Shown here piece by piece: positions 45,685-56,462 of a stretch of DNA of 64,000 bases. The first letter of the stretch is position 1; each line of letters begins with the position of its first letter. A program made the position numbers and the translations under genes. The notes beneath the pieces are model-generated. The model did not search any database. It was not told the origin of the DNA and saw only the letters and a program-made list of their open reading frames with translations. Location: contig PQWQ01000021.1 in NCBI GenBank assembly GCA_002943765.1, forward strand, positions 558,001 through 622,000, written 5' to 3'. The DNA comes from Psoroptes ovis (Eukaryota; Arthropoda; Arachnida; Sarcoptiformes; Psoroptidae).

Positions 45685-45830
45685 AAAAATTTTTGAGAAA
45701 ATTTCCAGAAAACTTCTGAGAAAATTCCCTGAAAAATTTCTGAGAAAATTTCCAGAAAACTTCTTAGAAAATTTCCCGAAAAATTTCTCCGAAAATTTCC
45801 CAGAAAATTTCTCAAAAGTATCCAGTATTT
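45685..45830. repeat. Tandem-like GAGAAAATTTCC array
   Basis: TGAGAAAATTTCCAGAAAAC occurs at 45693 and again at 45741 (48-bp offset), with shorter GAAAATTTCCC units between and after. This is the clearest case in which the TTTCC texture is a real tandem repeat. Confidence 0.75.
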
Positions 45831-46141
45831 GTGATCGAAAAACTTGAGTAAATATTTGAAAAGGTTAGTACCTTTGGTGAGACCTTCCAGGAAACCTTTG
45901 GCTGACGATCCAAAGGTAACGTTTTTTGTGAATTTAATTTTCTCCTGTGAAAAATAAATTTGAGATAAATCACATGCCACCATATCACTGACTAACCAAT
46001 GATAGCTTGCGCAGCAGTGAATTATCGAAAGCAAACAAAGCTTCTAAAAATCTAAAATTCAAATATTTAACTTGCGTAAAATTGATCGATTTTTCAAAAT
46101 TTTCAAATTTTCAAAATTGAAAATTCACTGAGAAAAAATAG

Positions 46142-46210
46142 CTCCATTCATAAATACAATGACCAATAATTGATTGATCGTCATTTCATTGTCATGATAT
46201 TTGTGAATGA
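46142..46210. mobile_element. Short inverted-repeat element with CATTCATAAATACAATGAC ends
   Basis: CATTCATAAATACAATGAC and GTCATGATATTTGTGAATG face each other across about 30 bases. Best compact example of the dispersed CATTCATAAAT word forming element ends. Confidence 0.5.
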
Positions 46211-46682
46211 AAATTTTCAAAAATTTTCCAAAAAAACCAATCACCACGACCTGATCGATTGATAATTTGACAATTTCCAAACCATCGGCGTTGGCCGAGC
46301 TGCGCACGGGCATTCCCAGTCCCAGCATTCATTCAATCAATGAATTACCAGAGCTTTGAACGTGGAAAAGTCAACTAAACCAAGTCAGTACTGAGGCAGC
46401 TTGCGCGGCCAGCAATAATTCATCACGTTTATTACTTTATTTATTGATTTTTCTTTTTTTTTTTCGATTAAATCGAAGATTATTTGCGTAAATTGATCGA
46501 TTTACCTACATTGAAGTTTTGCTTTGTTTTGGTTATGACTTGCTTGAAGCTTTGTTAAGCCACGCAAGTGAATGAGTGGTGGATAGTGCACAATAAAAAC
46601 CAGAGAAAAAAAGTCATCAATTTTCGATCCAAGAAAATGAATGAATCAATACAAATAAAGCTTGCTGTCATTCGCTGTGAAA

Positions 46683-46830
46683 TGGTACCTTTGAATTGAT
46701 ACCTTTGAACTGAATACCTTTGAATTGAAATCTATTAATGATACCTTTGAATTGAAATATTCAAAATGATACCTTTGAATGGTACCTCAGTGAAAGGTAT
46801 ACCTTTGAATTGATACCTTTTAAATGTCAA
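46683..46830. repeat. Minisatellite, ~14-bp TACCTTTGAATTGA unit
   Basis: About seven imperfect copies of TACCTTTGAATTGA, with insertions of AATATTCAAA-like sequence between some. The minus-strand frame across it repeats K/G/I/P residues only because of the unit. Confidence 0.75.
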
Positions 46831-47060
46831 TAAATAAATATGGTCCAATTGTGTGTCCATATTTTGAATAAATTTTTGACACATTTTAAGATGTGGGGAA
46901 CCCGAGAGAAAATTGAATTGAAATTTTCTTAGGTTCAAAGATAATAAGGTCCATAAGGTATGGTTCATAACTTGCGTATAAGTGAGTAAAAAACCAAAAT
47001 AGTGAAGCTGTTTGGTTTTTTCATTATTTATTTATTTAAAAAGTTTTATTTGATTTTCCA

Positions 47061-47094
47061 TTCATTCATTCATTCAATTCAATTCAATTCAATC
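47061..47094. repeat. (CATT)n/(CAATT)n microsatellite
   Basis: CATTCATTCATTCATT followed by CAATTCAATTCAATT. Confidence 0.75.
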
Positions 47095-48168
47095 ATGTGC
47101 ATTGTCAAGCAAGCTTTCCACGCAAGCTTTGCGTTCGAATAATAATTGTCAAATGAATGAATATCAAATAATAATGAATAATAATGATAATAAATTGATT
47201 TAAATTGAATTGAATTAAATTGAATCAATTTGAATCGAAATTTGAATTAATTCAATAAGTCAAAATATTTTGAAAAATTTGAAAATCACACACACAGAAA
47301 TCACAGAGAAAAAAAATCGTTTCAAATATTTATTTATTTGATTTTCTGTGGTTCCACATTGTTTGATCGGATTCAATGGTAAAATTTATGGACCCTGTGT
47401 GAGTGAGTATGGACCCTATTGAAATTTTGATTTTTCAAAATTTTCTCAAATTTTTGATGTGAATACAATGAAATCAAATAAAATTTGATTTCAAATGAAA
47501 TTAAATCCGGTAATTGATATCGAAATAATGAATGATCAATGACTACCAAAGCTAGGTCCTGGACCTAGCTTGCGCAGTTAGTATTGACAATAATAGTTAC
47601 AATAATAATAATAATAATGACAACAGCTCAATTAGTTGACAGGTCATTTATGTGAAAATTGATTGTTCATTTTCATTTATTTATTTGTATTTCTATGAAT
47701 ACGTATAGTCTTTCTAATAGGTCTTAACCTTAGGCTTTGTGTGTGTGTGTGTGTTTCATTTTTTTCTCATTGTTTATCATTGATTTCATTCATTATTCAT
47801 TCATCATTCATTCATTTATTTGTTCATTTATTTATTCAACAAAACAATCAAAATAGTAGGTAGGTGTGTCTGCGTAAAGCTTGCGTGGCTTAGGCTACCA
47901 CCATTGGCAATAAGTAACTAAGTAGCTAGCTAGGACCCTATTAAAGCTTTAAATAAACTCATTATTATAATAGATTTTCAATGGTAAAAATGGTAAATAA
48001 TTGACTATTTTAGTCATGGTTTTTTTTCGTGATTTAATTTTTTTGAAAAATTTCTAATTTTGAAAATCGATTCAAAGGTCTATTGTTCAAAGGTTATTCA
48101 ATAAGGTAATCACGGTTTCAGTGAATTCGAGGTTTCATATATTTGATTGGATTATTATTGAAATATTA

Positions 48169-48249
48169 TTGGGTTGTCCCATAAGTTCTTGCCGTTTTTT
48201 AGAATTTTTTTCAATCAAAAAAACGGCAAGAACTTATGGGACAACCTAT
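48169..48249. mobile_element. 81-bp mariner-type palindromic MITE, interior type A (reverse)
   Basis: TA at 48167-48168, left terminus TTGGG, right terminus CCTAT. Arms canonical. Confidence 0.86.
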
Positions 48250-48339
48250 TAGATCTATGAAATTATTATTCGTTATTTGACTTGATAATAATAAGGTCTA
48301 ATAATTAGACTTTAGTCTTTCATTGAAAACTTTTTATTG

Positions 48340-48362
48340 AAACTTTTTTTTTTTTTTTTTTT
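48340..48362. repeat. Poly-T tract
   Basis: T homopolymer of about 20 bases. Confidence 0.8.
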
Positions 48363-48489
48363 GAAAAATTTTTCAAATCAAAAGTAAATATTTGAATTAA
48401 GGCTTTTCAATTGATATTGGTCAGAGAGAAATTTGCTGCTGGAAAAATGGAATGAAGCTAGGGCCTAGCTTCTGTGGATTTTTTCAGGG

Positions 48490-48565
48490 CAAATTGAAAA
48501 TTTTTGCGGAAAATTTTCCCAGAAAAATGACGGCGGTCGAAATTTTTCCGCAAAAATTTTCAAGT
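48490..48565. repeat. Phased TTTCC/GGAAA array
   Basis: AAAATTTTCCCAG and GAAATTTTTCCGC words; short example. Confidence 0.45.
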
Positions 48566-49400
48566 TAATTAATTTTGAGAGCAAAAAAAAACGCCAAAAT
48601 GAAAAAATCTTTAATTAAAATGTCTTAATTAATTTCATTCGATTAAGACCTTTGAATGAGAAAGGCCAAAAAACAATTGAATCAAATTCAATTCAAAAAT
48701 TCGAAAATTTTGTCACGATTTCAATTAATTAATTTGAATATTTTTTTTATCGTTTATTCGATTATTGATTTGTGTAAGACACATGATTTCTTATGATATC
48801 AAAGGATTATCAAACTCTTTGAAGGTTTATCCTTCCTTTCAATGAAAATTCAAATCAATCAGTCCAATGAATGAATGGAAATTCGAAATAGCTTACGCAA
48901 TTTTCGATCAATGTTCGTTCCAATGAAAATTAATATTCGAAATTTTAATTTTCCTATCAAAATTATGAACAATCTAAATCGATCGAAATCAATACCTGAA
49001 CACACACACACAAACACACCTATTCAATAACCTTCATTTATTATCCTTATTATCGAAATTATTATTACTAACCTTTGACCTTTCATCTTTTTCATTTCAT
49101 TTCCATAAAAAAAAATTTAATTTAAGATACCTTTTCAACACTTGAATCAAAGCATTGAATTGTATTGAATTGAATCGTTCAGCACACACAAACACAATTT
49201 ATTGGTCATATTTATCTGATTCAAATCAAATTCAATTCAAATTCAATCGAATTCAATCAAAATATATTCAATTGATCGACCATCATAGCTTACCATCATT
49301 ACTTATTACCCTTACTTATAACGATTTTCAAAAATGAAAAAGGTTTCAATAAAAGTCAAAGTTATTATTTTCTATTATTAGCCATTTCATTGTTCATTGT

Positions 49401-49424
49401 GTACGTACGTACTTACGTACGTAT
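49401..49424. repeat. (ACGT)n near-palindrome
   Basis: GTACGTACGTAC then TTACGTACGTAT; self-complementary alternating tract. Confidence 0.7.
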
Positions 49425-49626
49425 CACAAAAGCTTTAATAGGAAAAATCTTTAACCTTTATTGAATTCAGAGCAAAAAAAAAAAAAGAGCCATTCATTGA
49501 TGGCAGTACATATTTGAATGAATTGAAATTTCAATGCAAAATTTTCAATAAAATAGAACACAAAAGAAATAAGAATGAGAGTAATCAATGGTATGAATGG
49601 CCCTGATGTGATGAATATAAGTGAAT

Positions 49627-49678
49627 AATAACTGAATATGTGAATAGCGCTGAATAACTGAATATGTGAATAGCGCTG
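49627..49678. repeat. Perfect 26-bp tandem duplication
   Basis: The unit starting AATAACTGAATATGTGAATA occurs twice in direct tandem without a mismatch, so the duplication is probably recent. Confidence 0.85.
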
Positions 49679-49798
49679 AATGAACAATGGTTATCATATT
49701 TTGACACCACGAAATTACTTATTCAATTGTTCAATTGTTCATTCATATATATTGTTACGTTTAATGATATTTGGCTTTTATTTAGCTTTTCTATTCCA

Positions 49799-49885
49799 TT
49801 GTCACTGTATTTATGAATGAGATTTAATATTTTATTAATTCATTTAAATAATAATAATAAAATGAATCCCATTCATAAATACAGT
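49799..49885. repeat. Inverted pair of GTCACTGTATTTATGAATG words
   Basis: GTCACTGTATTTATGAATG is followed about 50 bases later by its exact reverse complement, then by another forward partial copy (ACACTGTATTTATGAA). Confidence 0.65.
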
Positions 49886-50653
49886 GACACTGTATTTATG
49901 AAAATGATTTTGAAAATCTTTGAATTTGAAATAATTCAAATAAATTAATTTGAAATCTAATCTAATTGAATAGGGTTTAGACACCTTTGAATGCGACAGC
50001 TGCAACCAAACTACTCGATGAACTACTGAGGTCTAAGGTCTTCTACTGCTAAGGTCTTCAACTGCTGCTGCTGCCTGCGTACAGCAGTAAGTAAGGTCTT
50101 ACTGGTGGTGGTAGCTGCAGAGCCTTTCGAAAACCTTTGAAATTTTGAGGTTTCTCAAAGCCCAAGACCTCATTATCCATTATTATATCGGTCCTTGTTC
50201 ATTTGCCACCTCCTGCTTCCTTAATTTTTGACTCATAAATTTCATAATCGTTACATTTATAGTTCACCATATAAAACCTTATCAATATGTGTTATGTACT
50301 TTGTGAATGGTCCACATATTGCACATAGGACATAATCTCATTAAATGTGATTATTTCGAAGGTTTTCTTAAGGTTCAATCTGTGCATGTCTCGAGGATAT
50401 GAATAAATAAACCGATTGCTTATAGGGTGGTTTTTCAAAGGTTTGATCAGATCAGAGGTCTTAGGCTTCGGAGAGTCCCCGAAAAGTTTTGGCCTTTGAA
50501 CTAGAACCTGGAGCCGTGTGAAGCCTCATGAGGCTTTGTGGACCCTGTATGGATCTGGATGACTCGTTGACGGATACGTGATATTGGAGATACGTGTGAC
50601 ACCCGAGAAGGTACGTGCCTCGTATTTTTGATTATTTTCAGTGGATGGAAATA

Positions 50654-50737
50654 TTTGCGGTTGTCCGAAAAGTTTTGTCTGAATTTTACATTGACAAACA
50701 TTGTGATGTAACGCGAAAACTTTTCGGACAATCATTT
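50654..50737. mobile_element. Diverged mariner-type inverted-repeat element
   Basis: Arms GGTTGTCCGAAAAGTTTTG and CGAAAACTTTTCGGACAA. Interior unrelated to types A and B. Confidence 0.55.
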
Positions 50738-51125
50738 GTTTGTTTAATTGAAAATGTCAACAAAGATTCTTAAAACAAATAAAATCTGGTTATAACTACT
50801 TGATCCAATTCGACACGAACTTTGCGGACGGCTCCAAAACATCATAAACATCGTTGAAGGTTAACATATATTTCGCACACACATATATAATGGATGTTAA
50901 CCTCTACTGAAAATTCGGGTTAACCTTCAACAACGATCAATTAAATTATTGAACCATCAAAAGCAAAAAACCTCTCAATAATTAAATGCGTCATTCATAT
51001 ATGTGATTACACATTTATTCAATCAATTTTCCAACAAAAAAATAATCATTTTAAATCATTCATATATTACGTAACATGTACACACACAATACACAATCAA
51101 TAATGTATCTACAATAAGGGTGTGT

Positions 51126-51163
51126 GTGTTTATACGTGTCAATGTGTTGACGTGTATAAACAC
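51126..51163. repeat. Imperfect hairpin GTGTTTATACGTGTC
   Basis: Left arm GTGTTTATACGTGTCAA and right arm TTGACGTGTATAAACAC pair except at the CGTG/CGTG positions. Unrelated to the MITE 50 bp downstream. Confidence 0.6.
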
Positions 51164-51214
51164 GTGCACACAATCATCATCATCATCGATCGAGATGAAG
51201 AATTCAATTTATTA

Positions 51215-51294
51215 TTAGGTTGTCCCATAAGTTCTTGCCGTTTTTCAAATGAAAAAAAAATTCAAAAACGGCAAGAACTTATGGGACAACCTAA
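51215..51294. mobile_element. 80-bp mariner-type palindromic MITE, interior type A
   Basis: TA on both sides. Both arms canonical; among the best-preserved copies, forming a nearly complete stem of about 30 bp. Confidence 0.9.
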
Positions 51295-51873
51295 TATTTC
51301 CATATTTCCACCGTAATAATGACACCAACACACACACATATAGCACGTCCACATAGTACGTAACACGTACACCGACACAACAATTGGCTAACCAATTGAA
51401 CATCAACAACATCAGCCTTCAAAATCGACGAGCCTACACCACCGAATTGGCAAAATTCTCGGGCCCCCAAAAAAATTTGGGGGCCATTCACAATATCAGT
51501 GACAGAATAAACAATAAACAAACAAACGAGAAAATATGTCTCCATCGATGATGTGACACGTGTTTACATAATAATCATCGTCGTGCGTCGTGTTTGATGA
51601 ATTTTTCATTTTTGAAAATTGTCAACCAAAGTGACATTAGTTGGTGGGTGTTCGATGTTGATGTGTTTGACACGTGTGTGTACGTATTTTATGGATGGTC
51701 CCCTGAAAAATGAGAATTAATTCAAATTGAAATTCGTGTGCGATATGGGATATTTATAACAACATCGATGATATCATGACGTAATAAATACGTGCCAACA
51801 CGTGCCACCATTGTTTAAAATTGGATTTTTTTTTCTCGTTTTTTGCTTTGTTTTGGGGCTATTCATAAATGCA

Positions 51874-51955
51874 TTAGGTTGTCCGAAAAGTTCATTCGGC
51901 TTAATCAATCGAGAGTTGCTCACAGAAATTGGCCAAAACTTTTCGGACAACCTAA
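51874..51955. mobile_element. Diverged mariner-type element, 82 bp
   Basis: Ends TTAGGTTGTCCGAAAAGTTC and AACTTTTCGGACAACCTAA are intact but the interior (CTTAATCAATCGAGAGTTGC) is of another type, similar to the copy at 40584 on the other strand. Confidence 0.75.
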
Positions 51956-52055
51956 ATTCAATACAATAACAGTGATAATACCCTTATTTATTTATTATAC
52001 AAAGATTATTTTCAAGTCAAAACAGTCAAAATAGTCGATGAAAATAGTCTAAATA

Positions 52056-52135
52056 TTGGGTTGTCCCATAAGTTCTTGCCGTTTTTTAGAATTTTTTCAA
52101 TTCGAAAAACGGCAAGAACTTATGGGACAACCTAA
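52056..52135. mobile_element. 80-bp mariner-type palindromic MITE, interior type A (reverse)
   Basis: TA on both sides, left terminus TTGGG, arms canonical. It lies about 100 bp from the diverged copy at 51874. Confidence 0.88.
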
Positions 52136-52378
52136 TAGAAATAATAAATTGTCAAATTTTTATCCGTTTTTCCAAAAATAGCGTAATTCTGTTGTTGACA
52201 ATTATTAATATTTTTTTTGGTTTATTTTTGTGAGTAAGTATTGTCATTGATGGTAAGTAATCTAATGATGATTATTATTGTTATTCCGAAAGCCATACGT
52301 CGTATATGAATGGGCTTTCGTTTTTTTTTCTTTTGTTGAAACGAATTAATTTACAAAAAACAGAATTAATGATACGCA

Positions 52379-52662
52379 CAGTGGTTCTCAAATGGTTCCC
52401 TGATTTTGACTCAAAGTTTGGTTTACGATCAAGGTTGCGGCTTTGGTTCGGTTGACGATGCTGAACGGTGGCAAGCAACTGTGAGGTTCTCGAGTTGGCG
52501 CATGATGAAGAGGAGGTGGTGAGTGGAAATAGCCGCCCATGGTGGAATGGGTAAGTGGCGCCTGCGAGATGAGGGTAAGCGTGTTGATAAGGTTGGATCG
52601 ATGAGGTCTTCCTGGAGGGTGATTTTTGGACGAATTCGTTCCAACATGGTTGAGAAACGCTG
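52379..52662. mobile_element. hAT-like MITE, 284 bp
   Basis: Ends CAGTGGTTCTCAAATGGTT and AACATGGTTGAGAAACGCTG. The interior is GC-richer and is crossed by a 163-codon minus-strand frame that runs beyond both ends of the element, so that frame is unlikely to be a gene. Confidence 0.65.
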
Positions 52663-52984
52663 TAAGGCTTAAATGAATCAAATTTTAAAATGGAATTTTT
52701 TTCACCGAAAAAAGTTAAAAAACATTTGTTTTTGACTTGTTTGGGTAGAAATAGCGAAAAATAATAATTCAATCATCAATCATCTTTTAGGTGGGCTTAC
52801 AAAGTCAAAATAACTTGCGTAAAATTTGCGTACGAATACGATTGTGGCACATAAGATGTGCTTAATTCATGGGGTGTTGCCCATTCAAAAACCATCATCA
52901 TTAGATTCATCTATTTGGGGTTCCTGCGACTGATGTGCAGGGGTCTTCTGACTGTCTTACAGGACAGGGAGGTCTTTCGACTGA

Positions 52985-53430
52985 AGTTCTCGAGAAAGTT
53001 ACCGGGAGTTTCGCGGGAAGTTTCCCGGGAATTTTCCGGGAAATTTCTCAGCCTGGGTTGAAAACTTCGGGAATATTTCCGAGTTTTTCAAGAGTTCTGA
53101 TCCTTCAAATATGGGAAATTTTCCCGTAAATACTTTGTTGACATTACTTATCATAAGTTAATTAAATTTTATGGGATTTTTCTCACTTTTGGAATGGATC
53201 ATTCATATATTCAATGATGATGATGATCATAATTAGATCAAACATATTTGTTTGTCTTGATTTTCAATGAGAAAAGAGACGCCTGGAGGCAGAAATTCGA
53301 TGAGAAATTTCCCGTCAAATTCCCGGGAAATTTTCTCAAAAATCGAATTCGAAAATCCAATTGAAGGTTAATCCAATCGAAGGTTAATCAGATTTGAGAT
53401 TTTTTTCGTCGAAAAAAAATTTCCCGAAAA
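52985..53430. repeat. Phased TTTCC/GGAAA arrays, two blocks
   Basis: Blocks at about 52985-53125 (GGGAAGTTTCCCGGGAATTT) and 53300-53430 (AAATTCCCGGGAAATTTTC), separated by ordinary AT-rich sequence. Confidence 0.55.
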
Positions 53431-53849
53431 CAAAAAAAACGTTGTTTGTGAACAGTAAGGAATCCAGAAATGTCATTACAAATTATATGAATGGGCCCTT
53501 TCCTCTTTGCCTCCCTCCTCATCCGTCCTCACTCCCCCTCATTCACGATATTGATACGATTATTTATGAATGACTCCAAAAAAAATTGGCTGAATGAATA
53601 ACTAAATGAATGAATGACTCTTATAATCTCATCAATTTCAAATGAATTCATTTGATTTCATCCAATTTTTCATATCAAAAAATGTGATTTATGGAATCAT
53701 GATCGAATCGAATCATGGCTGAAATTCTCAACCAAAAACCTGTCAAAATCATCAAAATTATAAGCTCTGATCGGAGGCTCTTATTGCGGCTTATCGTTGA
53801 GAACCCTTGTTCACGGGTACCAATTGAGCCCTATATATTCGTAAATATA

Positions 53850-53931
53850 TTAGGTTGTCCCATAAGTTCTTGCCGTTTTTTGAATAAAAAAAACAGAAAA
53901 AAAAACGGCAAGAACTTATGGGACAACTTAA
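53850..53931. mobile_element. 82-bp mariner-type palindromic MITE, interior type A variant
   Basis: TA at 53848-53849. Left arm canonical; right terminus ACTTAA instead of ACCTAA. A-rich interior. Confidence 0.87.
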
Positions 53932-54277
53932 TAATTTGATTTTGATATATTCATTTCATAATTTTGTCGGATCAATGAACATGAATGAAATGAAAATGAA
54001 AATGAATCCGAATTATTACGAATTTACCGAAAAATTAATATTATTGCCCGGGGCAGGGGGACCATTCATATAATTTGTATCATTCATATAATCCGAAAAT
54101 TTGTCGGGGGTTCCCGAAAAATTTGTGCGCCTTGCAACCGAAAAAAATCTGGTCCAAGTCAACGAGCACTGAGCCGATTACCGCCGAATGTATTAAGGCT
54201 GATGATTGTGATGGTTGGGGGCTATTGGGGAAGGTAGAGGGCACTGGTGGTGATGTAAGCTTTGCTTCTATTCATTT

Positions 54278-54373
54278 GTGTACCATTCACAAATTCAATG
54301 ATGACAGCCATCATTGAATAATAATTAAATCTCACCAAATTCATAGCCTGTCATTGATTATATGAATGGTACA
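54278..54373. repeat. Inverted pair of GTACCATTCA words
   Basis: TACCATTCACAAATTCAATGA and, about 60 bases later, TCATTGATTATATGAATGGTA face each other, with inner ATGACAG/CTGTCAT also paired. This defines an element of about 96 bp with the dispersed word at its ends. Confidence 0.55.
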
Positions 54374-54480
54374 TGATTTGATTGACAGATTGAATAATAA
54401 TTTTTCGCCACTTTTCGCTCCGAGTGACATAATCAAAAATTCATTATTTTTTGGGTGATGATTTGATATGGATACAATTG

Positions 54481-54508
54481 CAGGGGCTGGGCCCCTGCCC
54501 AGCCCCTG
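54481..54508. repeat. GC-rich hairpin
   Basis: CAGGGGCTGGGC and GCCCAGCCCCTG pair perfectly across CCCT. Confidence 0.85.
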
Positions 54509-54898
54509 CTTATGAATAACTTGCAACGTATCAATTTCAGTCATTCGAATGTTTGACATTTATCCACTCGGGGGGTTGGGTGGTAGACAAGTGGGGTATT
54601 ATGTGCGTAGTAATAGATGCAAAAAACTAATCCTAAATTTTTCAACGAATTTTCGGTGAATTTGAGTGTGTATAATCCCACACCAGTAAATCACACAATA
54701 TGTGAATGAATATGTCACGTCATATGTGAATGGTGCTCGAAAAAATGGAATGAAATTATTAGAAATCAGACAAATGTAAGTAATAATGAGTAAAATGTCA
54801 AAAATTATTAAACGAAGCAAAAACTTTGACTTTTGACATTTTTTCGTTAGCTTGGCAAGGGTCAAATTATTTTTGGTATTCTGTAAGACACGTATACA

Positions 54899-55169
54899 CA
54901 GTGACTTCCAACCAATTTTTGACTAGTAATGACTTTTACTCTTCACTCCTAGGTTACCCCTAATCGCCCTCAGATTACCTCTGACTATATGCCGCAGATA
55001 TGCCCGGTGCTGACCGCGCATTACACTTAGGCGTTTGGTTTAAACGAGCTACGGTTCAGGGTCCGAATTTTGGAAAATTTTCCGGTGATTTTCCCATGGC
55101 CAATCTTAGAATCTTTCCAAACAGAAATGGTCAGATGCTTTCAAAGATGATAATGGTTGAGAACCACTG
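54899..55169. mobile_element. hAT-like element, ~271 bp, with TATACA repeated at both flanks
   Basis: Right end ATGGTTGAGAACCACTG is clear; the left end CAGTGACTTCCAACCA is diverged. TATACA precedes the left end and follows the right end. If two terminal bases are counted as flank, TATACACA and TATACATA match at 7 of 8 positions. The interior is GC-richer than its surroundings. Confidence 0.5.
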
Positions 55170-56224
55170 TATACATACCGGTATCAAATGAATATAATTT
55201 TAAATATATGAATAAATCATTGATTCAATCATTGAGAATTTATGAATGAAATCAAATGAAATGTAATTAAATATATGAATGAAATGACTGGCTGACATAT
55301 CTCAATGATAATATTTATTTATTCATTCTCTTGGTGAAATATGATACATTTTTTTCAATCTCGATTTCTATTTCAACTTAAATGGTCATTTATCAATTTG
55401 ATTTGGTTGACGTAGTCGTATTTTTAGCCGTAGAATGCTGTCACCAAGATTTGCCCCCTTGTTCTCCCCTTATTCTACCCATTTTGCCTCCTTCACCAGC
55501 CCCCCTCTGATGATTATGCTCCCGTGATTTATCCGTCCACCTTCCACCGCTCTCCCCCTCGTCTTCGAGAATGGTTAAATCACTCCTCATCAGCATCCCC
55601 TTTAAGCGTCTTCAATCCATCACCGCAAGTGACTTTCACTTGCCACTGAATTCGCCATTGATTCAGGACAGCCAGAGCCAGCTCCCCCGTAACATAATTA
55701 ATGAACAGTTTTTGCCTCCCATCATCATCACTGATGAATTTGATTGACATTTAATTAAGTGTTTCTTTTTCTCCTCTGATGATTTTCTTCCATCAGGGAA
55801 TTAATAATAGCCTTGCGACGACATTTTCGTCGACTAGAAACGGTCGGTTCACTGTAGGTTTTTTTTTGCCCGGGTGAATGCCCGTAGTATTCCAGGATTC
55901 CAGATTCGTCATATCATCTCGCCGTACGTACTTTACGTGAGTACGTGTCTGTTTTGGTCAAAATTTCAAATTCTTATGAGGTTCCTACTTTTATAAAAGC
56001 CAATCAATCATTTTTTTAGTTTGTGAAAATAATAAGTGAAAAGTAACCAATTGAAATTCAATTTATAAAAAAACAAACAATTTTAGCATCATTCATATAT
56101 AACGTAATTAAATATTTGAAAAAAAACTTGGTGATAATCATCATTTTTGATGATTATGATTGATCACCGATTTTAAACTATGAGCTGAAGCTAATAAGCA
56201 GGGAAGGTGGGTAAAGTTGACAAA

Positions 56225-56300
56225 AATTTTCGGAAAGTTTTTCGGAAAGTTTTTTTTTTTTGAAAATTTCAAAAAACTTTCTCGGAAAACTTTCTTCGTA
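56225..56300. repeat. GGAAAGTTTTTC array
   Basis: TCGGAAAGTTTTTCGGAAAG and complementary AAACTTTCTCGGAAAACTTT form a loose inverted repeat within the TTTCC-type texture. Confidence 0.5.
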
Positions 56301-56447
56301 AATGAATCATTCGCCGATCAATCAATCAACACTGAATCAATCATTAATCATTGATACGTGTTCGATAAACAACGCGAGAAAAAAGTTTTCAGAAAATTTT
56401 TTGACAACTTTTAAGTTGTTTATTGACTCAAAAAATTATGGACAATG

Positions 56448-56462
56448 AGCGCCATCTGGTGT
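56448..56462 (-). promoter_or_regulatory. CTCF-like motif
   Basis: On the minus strand it reads ACACCAGATGGCGCT, 14 of 15 positions of the CTCF core, the same orientation as the match at 37081. Confidence 0.35.

Noticed and set aside
45597..46034. 145-codon minus-strand frame
   Set aside because: Crosses the GAGAAAATTTCC array; its internal repeats follow the DNA repeat.
52281..52772. 163-codon minus-strand frame, longest after the fucosidase
   Set aside because: It contains an entire hAT-like MITE (52379-52662) and shows no recognisable domain.
53715..53939. Recurrent peptide LGCPISSCRF, also seen in frames near 1.8, 11.5, 13.3, 28.0, 39.5 and 51.2 kb
   Set aside because: It is the translation of the MITE arm TTGTCCCATAAGTTCTTGCC in one frame, not a conserved protein motif.
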